Of a DNA stretch of 7,444 nucleotides, positions 5,309 to 7,444 are shown in pieces. Each line of letters begins with the position of its first letter. Position 1 is the stretch's first letter. The notes below the pieces were generated by a model, which was given only the letters and a program-made list of their open reading frames with translations, was not told where the DNA came from and ran no database searches. This DNA is from Spirochaetaceae bacterium. GTDB taxonomy: Bacteria > Spirochaetota > Spirochaetia > SZUA-6 > RPPD01. The position numbers and the translations under genes are program-made. The stretch spans positions 1-7,444 of the forward strand of contig RPPD01000099.1 of NCBI GenBank assembly GCA_003818675.1, read 5' to 3'.

Positions 5309-5421
5309 TCATCCTCACAGAATAATAAGACATATTACATGCTTTATAAGTTGTCTTTAATTTAATCCAGATTAACAGAAAATAGAAGAGGCTTTATCAT
5401 AAAACTCATTTGCTTTTTATC
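5309..5421. other. AT-rich divergent intergenic region
   Basis: This 113-base AT-rich region separates two divergent genes. It contains the predicted promoter of the plus-strand debranching gene (5372-5400). On the minus side I find TATAAA and TAATAT strings (around 5343-5348 and 5332-5337) but no -35 box at proper distance, so the peptidase promoter remains unplaced. No clear operator dyad or terminator is visible. Confidence 0.55.
5372..5400 (+). promoter_or_regulatory. Sigma-70 promoter of the debranching enzyme gene
   Basis: TTAACA (5372-5377) and TATCAT (5395-5400) each match the -35 and -10 consensus at five of six positions and are separated by the optimal 17 bases. Transcription should start near 5407, about 15 bases before ATG 5422. 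The resulting leader is very short and shows no Shine-Dalgarno sequence. Confidence 0.7.
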
Positions 5422-7419
5422 ATGAAATTCGCGAAATTTATTGATATGAAACATAAGTTTAACCAGGAAGACATCAAAGACTTCGAATCTTTCCTAAACC
5501 ATGAATATCTTCTGACAAACGGAACTGGCGGATATTCCATGAGTACACTCACTGGCTGCCATACACGCAAATACCATGGCTTGCTCGCTGTCCCGGTTCC
5601 AAAATTGGACGCAGTATACATGCTCCTCTCCAAGGTGGAGAGTTCAATAGTGGTCAACAGGGAACGGTATGATTTTTCGGTTAATGAATTTCCCGGCATT
5701 TTTTTCCCAAAGGGATATACCCATATTGAAAAAATTGAAGTGGATGATTTTCCAGAAATAACTTACCGGGTTGACAATACTGTCATCAAGTATTCCATCC
5801 TGTTGCCCCATGGAGAAAATACAGTCCTTCTCCGCTACGAAGCGCTCGAAGCAACAAGGCCAATTATTCTCAAGCTGTCGCCATTTCTTGCATACAGGAA
5901 CATACATGAGCTTGCCAATCAGAATATAAACATCAGGCCGCGTACATTTTTTGAGAAAAACGGGTTTAAAATAGATCCCTATCAGAATCTGCCGCCCATC
6001 TTTCTCCAAACCTCGCATCTGTCTGTATTTTTCCCGTCACCAGACTGGTGGCGGGCATTCACCTACAGACAAGAAGCAACACGCGGCTATAAGCACCAGG
6101 AGGACCTGTTTTCCCCAGGTGTTTTTGAAGTCAAACTAAAAAAGGGGGAATCAGTCATTCTCCGCGGTTCTTTGACACGCGCGGAAAAACTTCCTGATGA
6201 GGAGTGGGAGGCAGAACTTGCCCGCATCAAAAAAAGAAAAAGCATTTTCTCCAGAAATGACGAGCCGCTCGTTTCACTAAAAACAAACGCAGACTCCTTT
6301 CTTGTGGGTAAATCAACTGACAAGTCCTTGACCACAGGTATAATTGCAGGATACCCGTGGTTTGGGGTTTGGGGCCGCGACACAATGATATCTCTTGCCG
6401 GCCTCACCATTAAATGTGGACAACCTGATATCACGCTTGAGATTCTGTCAGCCTTTGCTGCCCATGAAAAAAACGGCCTGCTCCCCAATACACTTTCCGT
6501 TCTGGGGAATCCTGCATACAATACTGTGGATACGCCCTTCCTGTTTTTTTGGGCAATTCAGCACTACCTGGCCGCAACAGGAGACAAAAAGGGTGTAAAG
6601 GAAAAACTACTGCCCGCCATGACAAGTATCCTGGATAATTTCACGGCAAACAGGGTTTGTTTTGCCCGTGTTGGATCGGACGGACTTCTCTACGCCGGAG
6701 ATGCCAGTACCCAGCTGACATGGATGGATGCCCAGGTCATGGGTCTCCCTGTCACCCCCAGACACGGAGCTGCAGTTGAAATAAACGCACTCTTCTACAA
6801 TGCACTTGTCATGCTCACGGAGACCTTTGGTTCTTACCTGGACAAGGAAGCAGCTGCCGGATTTTCAGAAGTCAGGAAAAATCATGAGAAATCCTTTGAG
6901 TCCGCATTCTGGAACCGGGAAAAACAATGCCTCTTTGACGTTGTAAGAAGCCAGACGGAACGGGATTCAAGTGTCAGACCCAACCAGCTCTTTGCTTTAG
7001 GGCTGCCGTATACTTGTACCTCTGTTGACAAGGCAAGAGTTGCCTTGGCCGCGATCCAGACTGAGCTTTTGACCCCGGTAGGCCTGCGTTCTCTCTCTCC
7101 TTCTGATCCTGGATACATTCAGCAATACAGCGGGAGCCAGGAGGAGCGCGACAGGGCTTACCATCAGGGAGCCATATGGGCGTGGCTTGTCGGCATCTAT
7201 ACGGACGCGGTGTTAAAAACAGCTGAGGATCCTGACACCAGGAAAAAGGAACTTCGGGAATACTTCAAGCCCCTCTGGGCTGAGAACACAAGTCAGGGAT
7301 GTCTGGGTTTTATAAACGAGCTCTACCAACCCACAAACCCGTTTGCCCCCTGCGGCTGCCCCGCACAGGCGTGGAGCCATGCCGAAGTGATCCGCATGCT
7401 GGACAAGCTCGAGGAATAA
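5422..7419 (+). CDS. Glycogen debranching enzyme / amylo-alpha-1,6-glucosidase (GH133 type)
   Basis: This cytoplasmic enzyme hydrolyses alpha-1,6 branch linkages of glycogen-like glucans. The 665 residues match the usual 650-700 of the archaeal/bacterial-type family. The N-terminal beta-rich domain (about 15-285) carries the conserved NGTGGY (33-38) and HTRKYHGLL (47-55). The C-terminal (alpha/alpha)6 barrel (about 290-660) carries PWFGVWGRDT (312-321), whose Asp320 is a candidate catalytic acid by family comparison. It also carries NTVDTPFLF (367-375), TWMDA (433-437), YHQGAIWAWLVG (580-591) and PAQAWSHAEV (647-656). Start choice is uncertain: TTG 5410, ATG 5422 and ATG 5446 are in frame and none has a ribosome-binding site. 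I take 5422 because the promoter at 5372-5400 would begin transcription just upstream. No glycogen synthesis or phosphorylase gene is in the window, so the gene may stand alone. Confidence 0.93.
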   Translation: MKFAKFIDMKHKFNQEDIKDFESFLNHEYLLTNGTGGYSMSTLTGCHTRKYHGLLAVPVPKLDAVYMLLSKVESSIVVNRERYDFSVNEFPGIFFPKGYTHIEKIEVDDFPEITYRVDNTVIKYSILLPHGENTVLLRYEALEATRPIILKLSPFLAYRNIHELANQNINIRPRTFFEKNGFKIDPYQNLPPIFLQTSHLSVFFPSPDWWRAFTYRQEATRGYKHQEDLFSPGVFEVKLKKGESVILRGSLTRAEKLPDEEWEAELARIKKRKSIFSRNDEPLVSLKTNADSFLVGKSTDKSLTTGIIAGYPWFGVWGRDTMISLAGLTIKCGQPDITLEILSAFAAHEKNGLLPNTLSVLGNPAYNTVDTPFLFFWAIQHYLAATGDKKGVKEKLLPAMTSILDNFTANRVCFARVGSDGLLYAGDASTQLTWMDAQVMGLPVTPRHGAAVEINALFYNALVMLTETFGSYLDKEAAAGFSEVRKNHEKSFESAFWNREKQCLFDVVRSQTERDSSVRPNQLFALGLPYTCTSVDKARVALAAIQTELLTPVGLRSLSPSDPGYIQQYSGSQEERDRAYHQGAIWAWLVGIYTDAVLKTAEDPDTRKKELREYFKPLWAENTSQGCLGFINELYQPTNPFAPCGCPAQAWSHAEVIRMLDKLEE

Positions 7420-7444
7420 AGAATATTTTTTAATTCCAACCCAT

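Noticed and set aside
7420..7444. T run after the debranching gene as a terminator
   Set aside because: There is a short T run (TTTTTT) but no hairpin before it within the visible sequence, and the window ends here.

Overview
The window appears to be bacterial chromosomal DNA. Most genes have clear Shine-Dalgarno sites, one sigma-70 promoter reads very well (TTAACA-N17-TATCAT at 5372-5400), and there is a MerR-type operator. The mix of genes (orphan hisF fragment, GxxExxY protein, MerR-controlled ABC-2 exporter, LysM/C39-like surface protein, GH133-type debranching enzyme) suits an environmental anaerobe. A spirochaete is one possibility from the feel of the proteins, but I cannot fix the taxon without a search. 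Base composition changes along the window: 1-314 is very AT-rich, the hisF piece is GC-rich, and the C39-like and debranching genes lie in between. This suggests a patchwork left by past rearrangement.

Layout. 1-314: AT-rich DNA with no gene I can support, ending abruptly inside a truncated hisF (315-734, minus). 916-1293 (minus): a GxxExxY-family protein. Its upstream region holds a roughly 120-bp imperfect palindrome whose outer arms contain the gene's own ribosome-binding site and start codon, then three AATTCGTG repeats and a polypyrimidine tract with a 16/17-bp direct repeat. 1578-1608: a MerR-type promoter/operator driving a tight three-gene plus-strand operon: ABC ATPase (1629-2363), ABC-2 permease (2360-3076, 4-nt overlap) and MerR regulator (3087-3860, 10-nt gap). 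The regulator's GyrI-like effector domain is broken near 3716-3720, and the lost C-terminus can still be read in another frame to 3871. 3890-5308 (minus, convergent with the operon): a membrane-anchored or secreted protein with LysM, PKD-like and C39-like cysteine peptidase regions. 5422-7419 (plus, divergent from it): a glycogen-debranching enzyme/amylo-alpha-1,6-glucosidase.

How the genes work together. The ABC operon is a self-contained exporter whose regulator is encoded as its last gene and very probably acts on the palindrome in the operon promoter. A regulator that has lost its effector pocket may leave the pump uncoupled from its signal. The debranching enzyme and the C39-like surface protein share a 113-bp divergent intergenic region but have no obvious common pathway. 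hisF has no his neighbours here and looks like a relic.

The most unusual signals are the fold-back leader of the GxxExxY gene, the slippage-like deletion in the MerR effector domain, the half-barrel hisF remnant that stops just after its second catalytic aspartate, and the LysM/PKD/C39-like architecture.
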